Source of the DNA: Methanothermobacter sp.
Lineage (GTDB): Archaea; Methanobacteriota; Methanobacteria; Methanobacteriales; Methanothermobacteraceae
Assembly: GCF_030055425.1 (NCBI RefSeq)
Contig: NZ_JASFYE010000001.1
Span: forward strand, 116,901 to 180,900
DNA: 64,000 bases
Reading direction: 5' to 3'
Shown here: piece by piece, positions 8,899-17,291 of the stretch
How positions within the stretch are numbered: the stretch's first letter is position 1
How the letters are laid out: the number at the start of each line of letters is the position of its first letter
Made by a program: the position numbers and the translations under genes
Notes under the pieces: model-generated
What the model was told of the DNA's origin: nothing
The model's input: only the letters and a program-made list of their open reading frames with translations
Databases searched by the model: none

Positions 8899-10131
8899 TT
8901 AACCGAACATTACGCCGGTTTCCTGCTTGTATTCCTCCTCCTTCTCAACACCCATTATCTTATCAACGGCGTCCATGAAGTCATTCATTGTGACCTCATC
9001 ACGTTCCTCCCTGATGGCGAACATACCTGCCTCTGTACATATCGCCTTGAGGTCCGCACCGGATGCGCCGTCTGTGATCCTTGAAAGGAGTTCAATGTCA
9101 ACCTCCTCTGCAAGGGCCATTCCAGATGTATGTATCTTGAGGATCTCCTTCCTGCCGTCCTCATTTGGCAGTGGAACCTCAATGAACCTGTCAAATCTTC
9201 CAGGTCTGAGGAGTGCAGGATCCAGGATGTCTGGCCTGTTGGTTGCAGCGACTATACCAACGTTACCCCTGGATTCGAAGCCATCAAGCTCTGCAAGGAG
9301 CTGCATTAGTGTCCTCTGAACCTCCCTGTCACCGCTTGTTGAACTCTTAAGTCTCTTGGCTGCCACAGCGTCAATTTCATCTATGAATATTATGCTGGGG
9401 GCCTTCTCCTTGGCCAGTTCAAAAACTCCCCTCACAAGCCTTGCACCCTCACCTATGTATTTTCTGACGAACTCTGATGCAACTATCTTTATGAAGGTGG
9501 CGTTGGTTTCATGTGCAACCGCCTTTGCAAGGAGTGTTTTACCTGTACCTGGTGGTCCGTAGAGCAGTACACCCTTTGGTGGTTCTATACCTATCTTCTC
9601 AAATAGTTCAGGTTTTTTAAGTGGTAATTCCACTGTCTCCTTGACCTCACGTACCTGTTCCTCGAGGCCACCTATCTGCTCGTAGGAGACGTCAGGTTTT
9701 TCTTCAACTTCCATACCCGTTACCACGGGGTCCTTTTCTGATGGAAGCACGTCGACTATGCTGAATGTCTGCTGGTTGAGTGCAACCCTGGCACCTGGCT
9801 CCAGCTGTTTCTTATCAATGAATCTTGAATAGTTTATTACGAAATGAGGGCCCGTGCTGCTCTTAACTGCGACCCTGTGATCATCAAGAACCTCTGTAAT
9901 TGTGGCTATGACCAGTGGCGGGGTTCTGAATCTTTCAATCTCACCACGGAGAGATTTGACCTCCCTGTCAAGCCTTGTCTTTTCATTTTCAATTAAAAGT
10001 TTATCCTTCTCAAGTTTTCTGATCTTCCACATCAGATTCCTTTTTGTCTTGGAATTCTCCTCTTTAAGCATTCTAATTTCTTTTTTGAGGTCCTCAATCT
10101 TTTTTAATACATTCTGGGAGTTATTTTCCAT
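8899..10131 (-). CDS. pan: Proteasome-activating nucleotidase PAN
   Basis: This 410-residue AAA+ ATPase unfolds substrates and opens the 20S proteasome gate. It has an N-terminal coiled coil (about 1-70), an OB domain, Walker A GPPGTGKT (192-199), Walker B with DEID (251-254) and the second region of homology with RPGRFDR. The extreme C-terminus is MFG, where most PANs carry the gate-opening HbYX motif (hydrophobic-Tyr-any). Phe replaces Tyr. It is divergent from aMBF1 across a 106-base promoter region. Confidence 0.96.
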   Translation of the reverse strand: MENNSQNVLKKIEDLKKEIRMLKEENSKTKRNLMWKIRKLEKDKLLIENEKTRLDREVKSLRGEIERFRTPPLVIATITEVLDDHRVAVKSSTGPHFVINYSRFIDKKQLEPGARVALNQQTFSIVDVLPSEKDPVVTGMEVEEKPDVSYEQIGGLEEQVREVKETVELPLKKPELFEKIGIEPPKGVLLYGPPGTGKTLLAKAVAHETNATFIKIVASEFVRKYIGEGARLVRGVFELAKEKAPSIIFIDEIDAVAAKRLKSSTSGDREVQRTLMQLLAELDGFESRGNVGIVAATNRPDILDPALLRPGRFDRFIEVPLPNEDGRKEILKIHTSGMALAEEVDIELLSRITDGASGADLKAICTEAGMFAIREERDEVTMNDFMDAVDKIMGVEKEEEYKQETGVMFG

Positions 10132-10183
10132 GATTTTAGAACACTCCTATTTAAATTTTGTTGTATAGTATCTTGTTTCTAGT

Positions 10184-10197
10184 AATATTTAAATATT
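10184..10197. promoter_or_regulatory. Palindromic AT-rich element in the pan / aMBF1 divergent promoter
   Basis: AATATTTAAATATT is a perfect 14-bp palindrome containing a TTTAAATA-type TATA core readable on both strands. It lies 53 bases from the pan start and 41 from the aMBF1 start. It may serve one or both promoters. Further TATA-like sequences exist at 10149-10157 and near 10215, so its use is uncertain. Confidence 0.45.
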
Positions 10198-10237
10198 GGG
10201 GTGGGATAAATCTAGTATAAAATAAAAAGGGATCTTC

Positions 10238-10711
10238 ATGAGATGCGAGATTTGCGGCAAAAAGATTGTTGGAAAACCTGTGAAGACCAAAATCGACAGT
10301 TCAGTGATGGATGTATGCAGGGAATGCTCTAAGTTCGGTAAGATCATCAGGGAACCCCCCAAACCCAAAACCCATAAAGCAGGTGTCAGGAGAGCTCCCA
10401 GGAGGTCAAGGAGACCAATGGAAACCCTTTATGAGGTTGTTGAGGATTACGGTGAGATCATAAGGGCTAAGAGAGAGTCCAGGGGATGGTCAAGGGAGGA
10501 TCTCGCTGAGAGGATCAATGAGAAGGTCTCAGTCATAAACAGGATTGAATCTGAGAGAATGGAACCCGACATCAAACTTGCAAGGAAACTCGAGAAGCTC
10601 CTTAAAATAAAGATCCTGGAGAAATTCGATGCCGGCGAAGAGGAAAAGATTGAGAGTGGAGGGTTCCGTGGAGCCACCATAGGTGATATAGCAAGAATAA
10701 AAAGGGGTTAA
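10238..10711 (+). CDS. Archaeal multiprotein bridging factor 1 (aMBF1)
   Basis: This 157-residue protein has the standard MBF1 order: an N-terminal zinc ribbon (C3, C6, C27, C30), a basic linker, and a C-terminal Cro/C1-type helix-turn-helix at about 71-130 (IRAKRESRGWSREDLAERI). aMBF1 associates with ribosomes and has been linked to transcription and translation. The start follows an AAGGGAT site. Its stop codon lies in the first copy of a 52-bp direct repeat. Confidence 0.92.
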   Translation: MRCEICGKKIVGKPVKTKIDSSVMDVCRECSKFGKIIREPPKPKTHKAGVRRAPRRSRRPMETLYEVVEDYGEIIRAKRESRGWSREDLAERINEKVSVINRIESERMEPDIKLARKLEKLLKIKILEKFDAGEEEKIESGGFRGATIGDIARIKRG

Positions 10712-10807
10712 ACCCTCCGATTCCCCCCCCCTAAACACTCACTTCTTTTTATATGGGAGTTAAACCCTCCGATTCCCCCCCCTAAACACTCACTTCTTTT
10801 TATATGA
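10707..10807. repeat. 52-bp tandem duplication across two convergent stop codons
   Basis: A 49-base block at 10707-10755 is repeated without change at 10759-10807 (offset 52). The first copy holds the TAA of aMBF1 (10709-10711). The second holds the TGA of the DUF356 gene (10790-10792, minus strand) and its last codons. Each unit contains C8 and T5 tracts, so on either strand it can provide a terminator-like signal. Confidence 0.95.
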
Positions 10808-11152
10808 ATAATAGCCCTTGAGGACCTTCAGAGTGCCAAACATTTCCCTGAGGTCCTCATATTCATCATATTCGCTGCTCACAACAATTATGTGGGCCGG
10901 TGGGTGTATCCTCCTCACAGCCATTATGGTCTCTGTATCACCCTCCTCGACCTCAACTGCAGCTGCAACCGTGGACCTGGTCCGGAGGTTACCTCCAAGA
11001 ATGGATGCTGCCATTTTATCTGCGGTTTCATGTTTCATTATGCGGGGCCTGCCCCTGACCCTCAGGCCAGCATGTCTTTCAAGATCCGCGAGGGCATTCA
11101 GGATCTTATCCCTGCTATCAGCCCTTAAGATTATTAGAGACACATTAACCAC
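10790..11152 (-). CDS. DUF356 family protein
   Basis: This is a 120-residue protein resembling the methanogen DUF356 family (LIILRADSRDKILNALAD at the start; HPPAHIIVVSSEYDEYEDL; C-terminal KGYYSYKKK). It is cytosolic, with no signal or membrane segment. Function is unknown. It is the third gene of a run with the 145- and 418-residue surface proteins (13-base gap). Start choice is between GTG at 11152 and GTG at 11143, neither with a strong ribosome-binding site. The C-terminal KKK codons lie in a tandem duplication. Confidence 0.7.
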   Translation of the reverse strand: MVNVSLIILRADSRDKILNALADLERHAGLRVRGRPRIMKHETADKMAASILGGNLRTRSTVAAAVEVEEGDTETIMAVRRIHPPAHIIVVSSEYDEYEDLREMFGTLKVLKGYYSYKKK

Positions 11153-11165
11153 TTCTTTTAAGGAT

Positions 11166-12422
11166 TCAACCCCTTCTGAATGAACTTATCAGGCTGCTCC
11201 TGAAGAGTACCAGGAGTACCATTACAAATCCCAGGGCGGTCTGTATGTTGCCCAGGAGATCCAGGAGATCTGAACTCACAGGCAGCTCCATGGGGGGTGC
11301 TGTTCGATCGTCTGGTAGTGGTGTGTAGTAGACACCAACCGCCCTTGAACTTGGTTTGACGTTTATGTCCTTGGGTTCAACATAGTTCACACCCACAAGG
11401 AATCCGTTCTTTATTGCCCTGTTTATGGATCTTGCTATGGCCTCTGCACTGTAACCATTCTTTCTGACCGATGCCCTCACAATCTCCTGGGTGGTCTGCA
11501 CAACACCTGCCTCCTCTGTTCCGTACACCGAAACTGAAACAGAGCCGTTTGTCACTGTTATGGCGTCCTTAAGGGCGTCGTATGCGTAGATGACCTTGAG
11601 TTTACTTCCATCTATCGGGCAGACTTGATAGCTTTCGGCTGCAGGGTAACCTATGCTCCAGCCGCACTCGTCGCATACCTTGACGTAGGGCTCATCCATT
11701 GGATAACCTGTCTCATTGAGGTTCTCAGGGGTGAACATGTCCCCCGTGGATACCCCTGAGGCGAGGTTCACTGCACCACCACCGTATTTTTCACCGGCGT
11801 CCTTTGCAACCTCCTCGAAGACCTTTCCAACTATGTAGGTGGCTGAGTAACCATCCCTTATCATCTTACCTATGTTCACCGCTGTCTCCTGGCGCACCCT
11901 TGTTGCGGTACCATACTTGGGGTTACCATGTGTGTTCCTGAGGTGTATTATTGCCCCCTTCTTCCCTGGTGGGAGGACAGCAATACCTCCTGAGTATGGT
12001 GTCACCGTTATTGTACCGTCATCCTCCACGATAACCACGTAGGCATCGAAGGATCCACCAACAGCCGCACCTATACCAGGGCCGCCACACATTACCCTTA
12101 TTCCAGGGTAACTGTTTGCTGCTGATGCTGCCTCTGCGGCTGTGGCCCCATTCTCAAGGCGGTTTATAACATCCATTATCGCCATGAGCCTCGTTATAGA
12201 CTCGCCTTCACCCCCAGAGAGGACAGCGAAACGTTTCTCCTTGGACATGAGAAAGGTGGACTGGAACATGTTCTGTGCAAAGGACATACTCCCTGCTGCT
12301 GCCCCGTTGGGGTCCACACCTGTTGGGTCCGTTATTACGATGACGTTCATCGTGGCGGATACCGGACCTATAAGGAGGTTAAATATGAATATCAGGGTGA
12401 TTAACTTTGAAATTTTATGCAC
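11166..12422 (-). CDS. Exported, membrane-anchored protein of unknown function
   Basis: This 418-residue protein has a signal peptide (about 1-23, ending VSA), a large exported region and a C-terminal membrane segment (about 392-408) with a basic tail. The exported part has Gly-rich blocks (GGPGIGAAVGGS, GGGAVNLASGVSTG) and a cysteine cluster CDECG...CP near 258-280 that looks like part of a metal ribbon. I do not recognise the family. GTG start behind GGAGGGTAACCG is convincing. It follows the 145-residue POTRA-like gene by 3 bases, so the two are surely co-transcribed, next to the pseudomurein genes. Confidence 0.7.
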   Translation of the reverse strand: MHKISKLITLIFIFNLLIGPVSATMNVIVITDPTGVDPNGAAAGSMSFAQNMFQSTFLMSKEKRFAVLSGGEGESITRLMAIMDVINRLENGATAAEAASAANSYPGIRVMCGGPGIGAAVGGSFDAYVVIVEDDGTITVTPYSGGIAVLPPGKKGAIIHLRNTHGNPKYGTATRVRQETAVNIGKMIRDGYSATYIVGKVFEEVAKDAGEKYGGGAVNLASGVSTGDMFTPENLNETGYPMDEPYVKVCDECGWSIGYPAAESYQVCPIDGSKLKVIYAYDALKDAITVTNGSVSVSVYGTEEAGVVQTTQEIVRASVRKNGYSAEAIARSINRAIKNGFLVGVNYVEPKDINVKPSSRAVGVYYTPLPDDRTAPPMELPVSSDLLDLLGNIQTALGFVMVLLVLFRSSLISSFRRG

Positions 12423-12425
12423 CGG

Positions 12426-12863
12426 TTACCCTCCTGTTCTGTTGGTGATCTTAACGGTCGAAAAGTCCTCGATGACATTAACCGTCACTATACCAGTTCT
12501 GGTGTCCACCTTCACGTCTGCAGCCGCTATTGGTGTGACACGTGTTCCGGGTATTGTTGTTCTCTTAACAAATTTCTCTGCGTTTTCTATTGCCTCGCTC
12601 AGGGGAACCTTCCTCTTGGATGTTACAAGTATATCCCCCTTTATGTAGCTCCCTGGTCTGAATCCAGCAGCATACACGTTGGTCTTTATAGATGAGAGTG
12701 GAACTATGTCGTTACCCTTCACTATGACACCCGCTATTGGAACTCCCCCTGTATCCTCCATTGATGAGGCATAGGCAAGGTAGGTCATAACGCGCCCCGA
12801 TAGGATGAGTATGAAGGCTAGGAGGAGTATCACAAGCGTGTCCCTTCTGATCTTTATGAGCAT
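12426..12863 (-). CDS. Single-pass membrane protein with POTRA/FtsQ-like ectodomain (candidate)
   Basis: This 145-residue protein has a short basic N-terminus, one membrane segment (about 10-32) and an exported domain of about 100 residues. That domain reads like a POTRA unit: VIVKGNDIVPLSSI, then a helix region and FRPGSYIKGDI, a second helix (SEAIENAEKFVKR), and paired strands ending VTVNVIEDF. N-terminal anchor plus POTRA is the plan of bacterial FtsQ/DivIB. The match is by eye only. The ATG follows AAGGTGAA. It leads an operon with the 418-residue gene and DUF356. Confidence 0.6.
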   Translation of the reverse strand: MLIKIRRDTLVILLLAFILILSGRVMTYLAYASSMEDTGGVPIAGVIVKGNDIVPLSSIKTNVYAAGFRPGSYIKGDILVTSKRKVPLSEAIENAEKFVKRTTIPGTRVTPIAAADVKVDTRTGIVTVNVIEDFSTVKITNRTGG

Positions 12864-12923
12864 TACACTTCACCTTTAAACTGCACTTCATTACAGTTAC
12901 TGAATATTAATTCTCGGCTCAAG

Positions 12924-12933
12924 GTTTATAAAG
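12924..12933 (-). promoter_or_regulatory. TATA box of the surface-protein operon
   Basis: On the minus strand the sequence CTTTATAAACC is centred about 65 bases before the ATG at 12863. It predicts a leader of about 40 bases containing the AAGGTGAA ribosome-binding site. Confidence 0.5.
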
Positions 12934-12990
12934 ATTGAGCAGCATGAGATGGTGCTGGACTGGTATGCTGATAAAATATCCGGCGGCCAT

Positions 12991-12997
12991 AAAAAAG
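12991..12997 (-). terminator. Oligo-T terminator of the pseudomurein operon
   Basis: A run of seven T on the minus strand lies 5 bases beyond the Mur ligase stop codon. Archaeal RNA polymerase commonly terminates at such tracts. It separates the pseudomurein operon from the following surface-protein operon, which has its own TATA box. Confidence 0.5.
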
Positions 12998-13002
12998 TTA
13001 AT

Positions 13003-14409
13003 TCAGGAGTTTTTACTGGTTAAACCTTCTATAACCTCCGTTGCAGGGTCCATTCCCTGGGCCCCAAGGAGGAGAACCGTATCACTGGGCTTTGCATTTT
13101 CCAGAACTCTTCTGAGTGCCTCCCTCAGATTTTCGATATGGGTATACCTTATCCCATTCTCATCCAGAACACCCAGGAAGACCCTCCTCTCGTTTTCAAG
13201 GACCCTGTTCTGCTCATCAACAAGGTCGCTGCTTGATGTTATCACCAGCTCAACATCAAGACCCTTCACTGAGTCTGCCAGGGCCTCTGCATTCATGATA
13301 TTGATGTCCTCCCCCCTGGATCCCCTTATGGCATTCACAACCCAAAGCCTTCCATTGATGTCAGAGGCCGCGCTTTTAACCGTTGCCCTTATGCCGTCCG
13401 GGTTGTGGGCGAAATCGTCAATGACCCGGGGATTATCCATGAGAAGAGTGAATCTCCTCTTAAGTGGCCTGTAAGTTTTAACACCCATCCTCACATCCTC
13501 ATATGAGAATCCCAGTTCCAGTGCCGCTGTGACCGCTGCAAGGGTGTTCTGTATGAAGTGTTCACCGGTGAATGGGAGTTCATCTCTCTGAACTACAGGA
13601 TCGTCTCCACAGTAGATCCCATCACCAGTGTACCTTACAGTTCCATGGGATCCATAGAAGACCGTCCTGAGGAGGGGGTTAACATCTGCCATTGCCCTGA
13701 CCCTCTCATCATCGGAGTTCAGTACAGCAACCCCTGATTCAACTGCCCTGAGGGCTCCTGAAACCTCCCTGAAGACGTCATCCACCGATTCAACGAGTCC
13801 TATGTGGTCCATTGCAACGTTGGTTATGACAATCATCTCTGGCTGGATTGATGAGGTCATGATGTGGGCGTGGTCTCTCATGACCCTTCCAAGCCAGCCC
13901 TGAACCTCTGAAACCTCGATGACCATGAATTCCAGCTGCTCCTTACTGGCAGCCTCTGCTATCTGCTGTGCAACGACGGGGTCAATGAGTGTGTTGAACT
14001 CTGACCTTGAATCTGTATTTGTGTAGGATGACCTGCCAGCTGTGGTTATGATGTGGTTGATCATGTGGGTGGTGGTTGATTTCCCGTTGGTTCCGGTTAC
14101 AGCTATCCTCCGGGAGGACGAGGCAAACCGGTTTATGGTCCATGAAAGTGCAAGGGCATTTGCGATTTCAATCCTATCCACAAGGATGATTGGCACATCC
14201 AGAACCCCTGTGTCGGACCTCAAATCCTGGGTTATTATGGCTGCAACACCCCTTTCTGAGGCAATCTGAATACCCCTATCGTCGATCCAGTGCCTTATAA
14301 CAATGTCACCTTCCTCTGCAGCCCCCAGGGTTGTGAATTTACCCCTGAATTCTCCTCCACTTCCCACGAGTTTTCCTGAAACCCTCTCTGCGATTTCCTC
14401 GATGTCCAT
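13003..14409 (-). CDS. Pseudomurein Mur ligase (pMurE-like)
   Basis: This 468-residue ligase is homologous to bacterial MurC/D/E/F and adds an amino acid to the pseudomurein peptide using ATP. The ATP loop TGTNGKSTTT (105-114), the central MurE/F-like region with VAMDHIG, and the C-terminal ligase domain (RVIDDFAHNPDG) are all present. From memory, the M. thermautotrophicus homologue has been characterised as pMurE. The frame stays open to a GTG/ATG at 14481, but ATG 14409 has the best site (GGTGG then 5 bases). It is last in an operon with the MraY-like and ATP-grasp genes. Confidence 0.85.
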   Translation of the reverse strand: MDIEEIAERVSGKLVGSGGEFRGKFTTLGAAEEGDIVIRHWIDDRGIQIASERGVAAIITQDLRSDTGVLDVPIILVDRIEIANALALSWTINRFASSSRRIAVTGTNGKSTTTHMINHIITTAGRSSYTNTDSRSEFNTLIDPVVAQQIAEAASKEQLEFMVIEVSEVQGWLGRVMRDHAHIMTSSIQPEMIVITNVAMDHIGLVESVDDVFREVSGALRAVESGVAVLNSDDERVRAMADVNPLLRTVFYGSHGTVRYTGDGIYCGDDPVVQRDELPFTGEHFIQNTLAAVTAALELGFSYEDVRMGVKTYRPLKRRFTLLMDNPRVIDDFAHNPDGIRATVKSAASDINGRLWVVNAIRGSRGEDINIMNAEALADSVKGLDVELVITSSSDLVDEQNRVLENERRVFLGVLDENGIRYTHIENLREALRRVLENAKPSDTVLLLGAQGMDPATEVIEGLTSKNS

Positions 14410-14487
14410 CTTATCCACCATCCTCTGAAGTTTCTGATGGCAGGGACGGCGATGTTGAGAGCTCCACAATATCCATACCATCCACCA

Positions 14488-15546
14488 TCAGAATTTGAAC
14501 CCGCTTAGGTAGAGTCCAAGGCCGCAGACAGCCGCGGTTATCAGCCAGTAGAGCAGCACGATCCTCCTCTCGGACATTCCACGGTAGTGGAGTGTGTGGT
14601 GCAATGGCTCCACAGGTAGTCTGATGACTCCTGCACGGTGAAGGAGGCTGATTATAACTGAGACCACGGGGACAGCTATGGCGAGAACACCGAAATAAAC
14701 TTTATCTGTGAGCATCACAGCCGTTGCATATCCTGCTCCAAGGGCAAATGAACCTGTGTCACCCATGAATATGCTGGCCGGGTGCCTGTTGAATACAAGA
14801 AAACCTGCAGAGATCCCTGCAAGGACCACGAATGGAAGAGCTGCTGCAGATAATCCCAGGAGCAGTGCACATGATAGAGAGGCTATGAACATTATCCCTG
14901 AGGCCATCCCATCCATACCATCTATCAGGTTCACCGCGTTGATGGCACCCACCATTCCCCCGATAACAATGGGTGCCGCTGCAATACCCAGATTGAATCC
15001 TCCAAGTCTGGTAACCGCGCCACCAATAACAAGGAATACCCCTATCATGAGCTGGGCGAGTATCTTCTCACCCTCGCTCACCTCGCTCTTTATGGGTGCC
15101 TCACCCACCACCTCAACAAACCCCCTCTCCAGGAGCTCCTCCACATCCCTTTTTGCCTTATCTGTGGCCGCCCTTGCCTCCTCCCCTGGTTTCAGCACCA
15201 GCTGGCCAACCTCAAGGGGACCGTCAGATACGTTTCTGATTATCCTCTGGACCTCCTTAACCTTAAGTCCAATCAGGTCGTCGAGGAGTCCCACAATGGC
15301 AGATGTGAGGATTATGAGTGCTGTGAGGACAAGGTATGGGTTGTTGCGGTAGATGATGGTTACAAGAAGCACTGCAAGGAGCATGCCAAGGCCCCCCATT
15401 GTGGGTGTCCCTGCCTTGTGGCTGTGCTCTGTAACTATTGGCCTGTCCCCGATACCCGCACTTCTTAGAACGTTCCTTATAAAGAGTGTGAAGGCCGCTG
15501 ACGCGGCGGCACTTATAATGAATGCTGCTAACCCAATCTCCATCAT
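14488..15546 (-). CDS. MraY-like phospho-sugar-peptide transferase of pseudomurein synthesis
   Basis: This 352-residue polytopic protein of the MraY/WecA family probably loads the pseudomurein precursor onto the lipid carrier. MraY features are clear: KAGTPTMGGLG (45-55), the DD pair in GLLDD (86-90), NAVNLIDGMDG, FMGDTGSFALG and a His-rich loop PLHHTLHYRG, the MraY signature rather than WecA. An extra hydrophilic segment of about 65 residues (95-160) interrupts the loop after the DD pair. It overlaps the ATP-grasp gene by 4 bases (ATGA). A second ATG at 15543 is equally possible. Confidence 0.85.
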   Translation of the reverse strand: MMEIGLAAFIISAAASAAFTLFIRNVLRSAGIGDRPIVTEHSHKAGTPTMGGLGMLLAVLLVTIIYRNNPYLVLTALIILTSAIVGLLDDLIGLKVKEVQRIIRNVSDGPLEVGQLVLKPGEEARAATDKAKRDVEELLERGFVEVVGEAPIKSEVSEGEKILAQLMIGVFLVIGGAVTRLGGFNLGIAAAPIVIGGMVGAINAVNLIDGMDGMASGIMFIASLSCALLLGLSAAALPFVVLAGISAGFLVFNRHPASIFMGDTGSFALGAGYATAVMLTDKVYFGVLAIAVPVVSVIISLLHRAGVIRLPVEPLHHTLHYRGMSERRIVLLYWLITAAVCGLGLYLSGFKF

Positions 15547-16619
15547 ATCACCCTGAGTCTCTTCATGATCAGATCAAGTTTCTCACTATTCTCAGCCCTT
15601 GCTGTGAGCCTCATATGACTCTGAGGCCCGTGCAACAGCCACTTTACCCCCTCAGGCATTAATGATTCGATATTCCCTGGATTTCCCAGGGGTATCTCCA
15701 GCGCATGGTAATCCTCTCTTTTAAGTTTATTGGGGTTCCAGTCCCCAATTGCCATGTCCACAAGGCTGTGCATTGGATTTATTCCTGTGGCGGCCTCGGA
15801 GATGTACCTTGTACCGCTGGGCCTTGTGTTGACCTCTATAGCATAGAGGATACCGTCGTCAGAGAGTATCATGTCAACGTCCGTGTTTCCCTCCGCTCCA
15901 AGGAGTTCAGTTATCCTGGAGGCCATTTTAATGCCTTCATCTCCATTAAAGCCCTCAATGACTGCGGGGGCCCTCTTCACCTTCCCCAGTGGGTGGATTC
16001 CCTCCGTACTTGTGGGGCCCTTGTCCACAGCCACAAGGGGGAATGTTTGCCCATCCCAGCGGAGGACCTCCACTGAGATCTCAACTCCCTGTATGTATTC
16101 CTCCATGATTGCAGATTCATGGGAGCCGAGGTATTCCTCCACATCAGTATATGAAGATGCAACCTTTATGTTTGATCCCCCCTGCCCCCCTCTCTGTTTA
16201 AGGACGGTGGGGAACCCCCTTACTTCATCTGCAGTCCCTATCAGAGCATACTCTGGTGTTTTTATACCGTTTTCAGTGAAGAACTCCTTGGTTTTGAGTT
16301 TATCGGTGGAGATCTCTGCCGCCCCTTCGCCAGAGGCAACAACTGGAATCCCGTGACTCTCCTCAAGTTCCGTCTTAAGCCTGGCAACGTCTCTGAGGGG
16401 ACCGTCGACACCTATGAGGGGTACAACCGCGTCGACATCCTCCCTCAGTGCAATTTCCAGGGGTGCATCCATGCCACGGGGCACTATGAAGTGGGAGTCT
16501 GCTAGTTCAAGGTTGGGTGCCTCTGGATTTGACTCTGAAAGTAGGGTGGTAACTCCCCTTGATGATGCATAGTCTGCAACGTCATTGAATAGTCTTGAGC
16601 CAATGAATAGGATCCTCAT
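15543..16619 (-). CDS. ATP-grasp enzyme (CarB-like) of the pseudomurein operon
   Basis: This 358-residue ATP-grasp protein is related to the carbamoyl-phosphate synthase large subunit and D-Ala-D-Ala ligase class. It has an N-terminal Rossmann-like preATP domain (MRILFIGSRLF), KQRGGQGGSNI as the ATP-grasp glycine loop (about 140-150), and the metal site AIEVNTRPSG near 265-275. Genes of this type are conserved with MraY-like and Mur-like genes in pseudomurein-bearing archaea and are thought to form a bond in the precursor. The exact reaction is not known. It heads the operon. Confidence 0.8.
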   Translation of the reverse strand: MRILFIGSRLFNDVADYASSRGVTTLLSESNPEAPNLELADSHFIVPRGMDAPLEIALREDVDAVVPLIGVDGPLRDVARLKTELEESHGIPVVASGEGAAEISTDKLKTKEFFTENGIKTPEYALIGTADEVRGFPTVLKQRGGQGGSNIKVASSYTDVEEYLGSHESAIMEEYIQGVEISVEVLRWDGQTFPLVAVDKGPTSTEGIHPLGKVKRAPAVIEGFNGDEGIKMASRITELLGAEGNTDVDMILSDDGILYAIEVNTRPSGTRYISEAATGINPMHSLVDMAIGDWNPNKLKREDYHALEIPLGNPGNIESLMPEGVKWLLHGPQSHMRLTARAENSEKLDLIMKRLRVI

Positions 16620-16664
16620 GTTATCACTTAAAAAATCAAGAACTGGTTTACTGTTTGGGAAGCT

Positions 16665-16678
16665 ATTATAAATAATTT
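16665..16678 (-). promoter_or_regulatory. TATA box of the pseudomurein operon
   Basis: The minus-strand sequence AAATTATTTATAAT lies about 50 bases upstream of the ATP-grasp ATG at 16619 and predicts a start site near 16645. The GTGAT ribosome-binding site follows. Confidence 0.5.
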
Positions 16679-16706
16679 AATACCCTTTAAGTTGGGAGGC
16701 TATGAT

Positions 16707-17291
16707 CTAGATCTGATTTAAATTAGAGGGGCTCTTCTCACAGGATGTCTCATCGATTGCCGAGAGGAGTAAATCTTTGAGTTCATATGCGGCCTTCCTG
16801 ACCCTTGCAGATAGTTCCATTCCAAATTCAAGGTTTTCTGGCTGAACCCCTATCAGGGTTATCCTGCAGTCACCCTGCTCCTCAAGGTACCTCACCAGGA
16901 ATGAAAGGGGCATGGCGTGGGTGGATATGCTGTACTCTGCTATCCTCTCTCTATCAATCAGCATGATGGTCCCTGGCTCTTCACCCATCTCCACCGCATC
17001 CACTATGATAATATGGCTGGGCTTCTCTGACCTTATCCTTCCTGTGAAGTTTTCAGGGACTGTGCCTGCATTTATGAGTAGATGGCCCCTTTCAGTAACA
17101 TTCCCTGATATGATTGATGCAAGGTATGGTCCGAATCCATCGTCGGACCTCAGTTCATTTCCAACTGTAAGTACAAGGAGCCTGGTGCAGCCCTCCAGGA
17201 AGTCACTTAATCTCTGCCTTAACCGAATCAAGACCACCGCCCATTGTGTATGAGACCTTAACCCTGAAATCACCCTCCTCAAGGGTATCAC
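16707..17291 (-). CDS. [NiFe]-hydrogenase maturation protease (HycI/FrhD family)
   Basis: This M52-family endopeptidase clips the C-terminus of a [NiFe]-hydrogenase large subunit after nickel insertion. Signatures are LLVLTVGNELRSDDGFG, IIVDAVEMGEEPG (metal Asp) and STHAMPLSFL (metal His). The conserved domain begins near 17180. The 5' end is unclear: GTG 17291 overlaps the methyltransferase gene by 89 bases, and an internal GTG/TTG pair around 17242-17236 would give a more normal length. It is the last gene of the nikR operon, which fits a nickel enzyme. The hydrogenase target is not in the window. Confidence 0.85.
   Translation of the reverse strand: MIPLRRVISGLRSHTQWAVVLIRLRQRLSDFLEGCTRLLVLTVGNELRSDDGFGPYLASIISGNVTERGHLLINAGTVPENFTGRIRSEKPSHIIIVDAVEMGEEPGTIMLIDRERIAEYSISTHAMPLSFLVRYLEEQGDCRITLIGVQPENLEFGMELSARVRKAAYELKDLLLSAIDETSCEKSPSNLNQI

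Noticed and set aside
14708-15352. A 214-codon plus-strand frame inside the MraY-like gene.
   Set aside because: The plus-strand protein is low-complexity Ser/Pro/Thr and opposite to a clear membrane enzyme.
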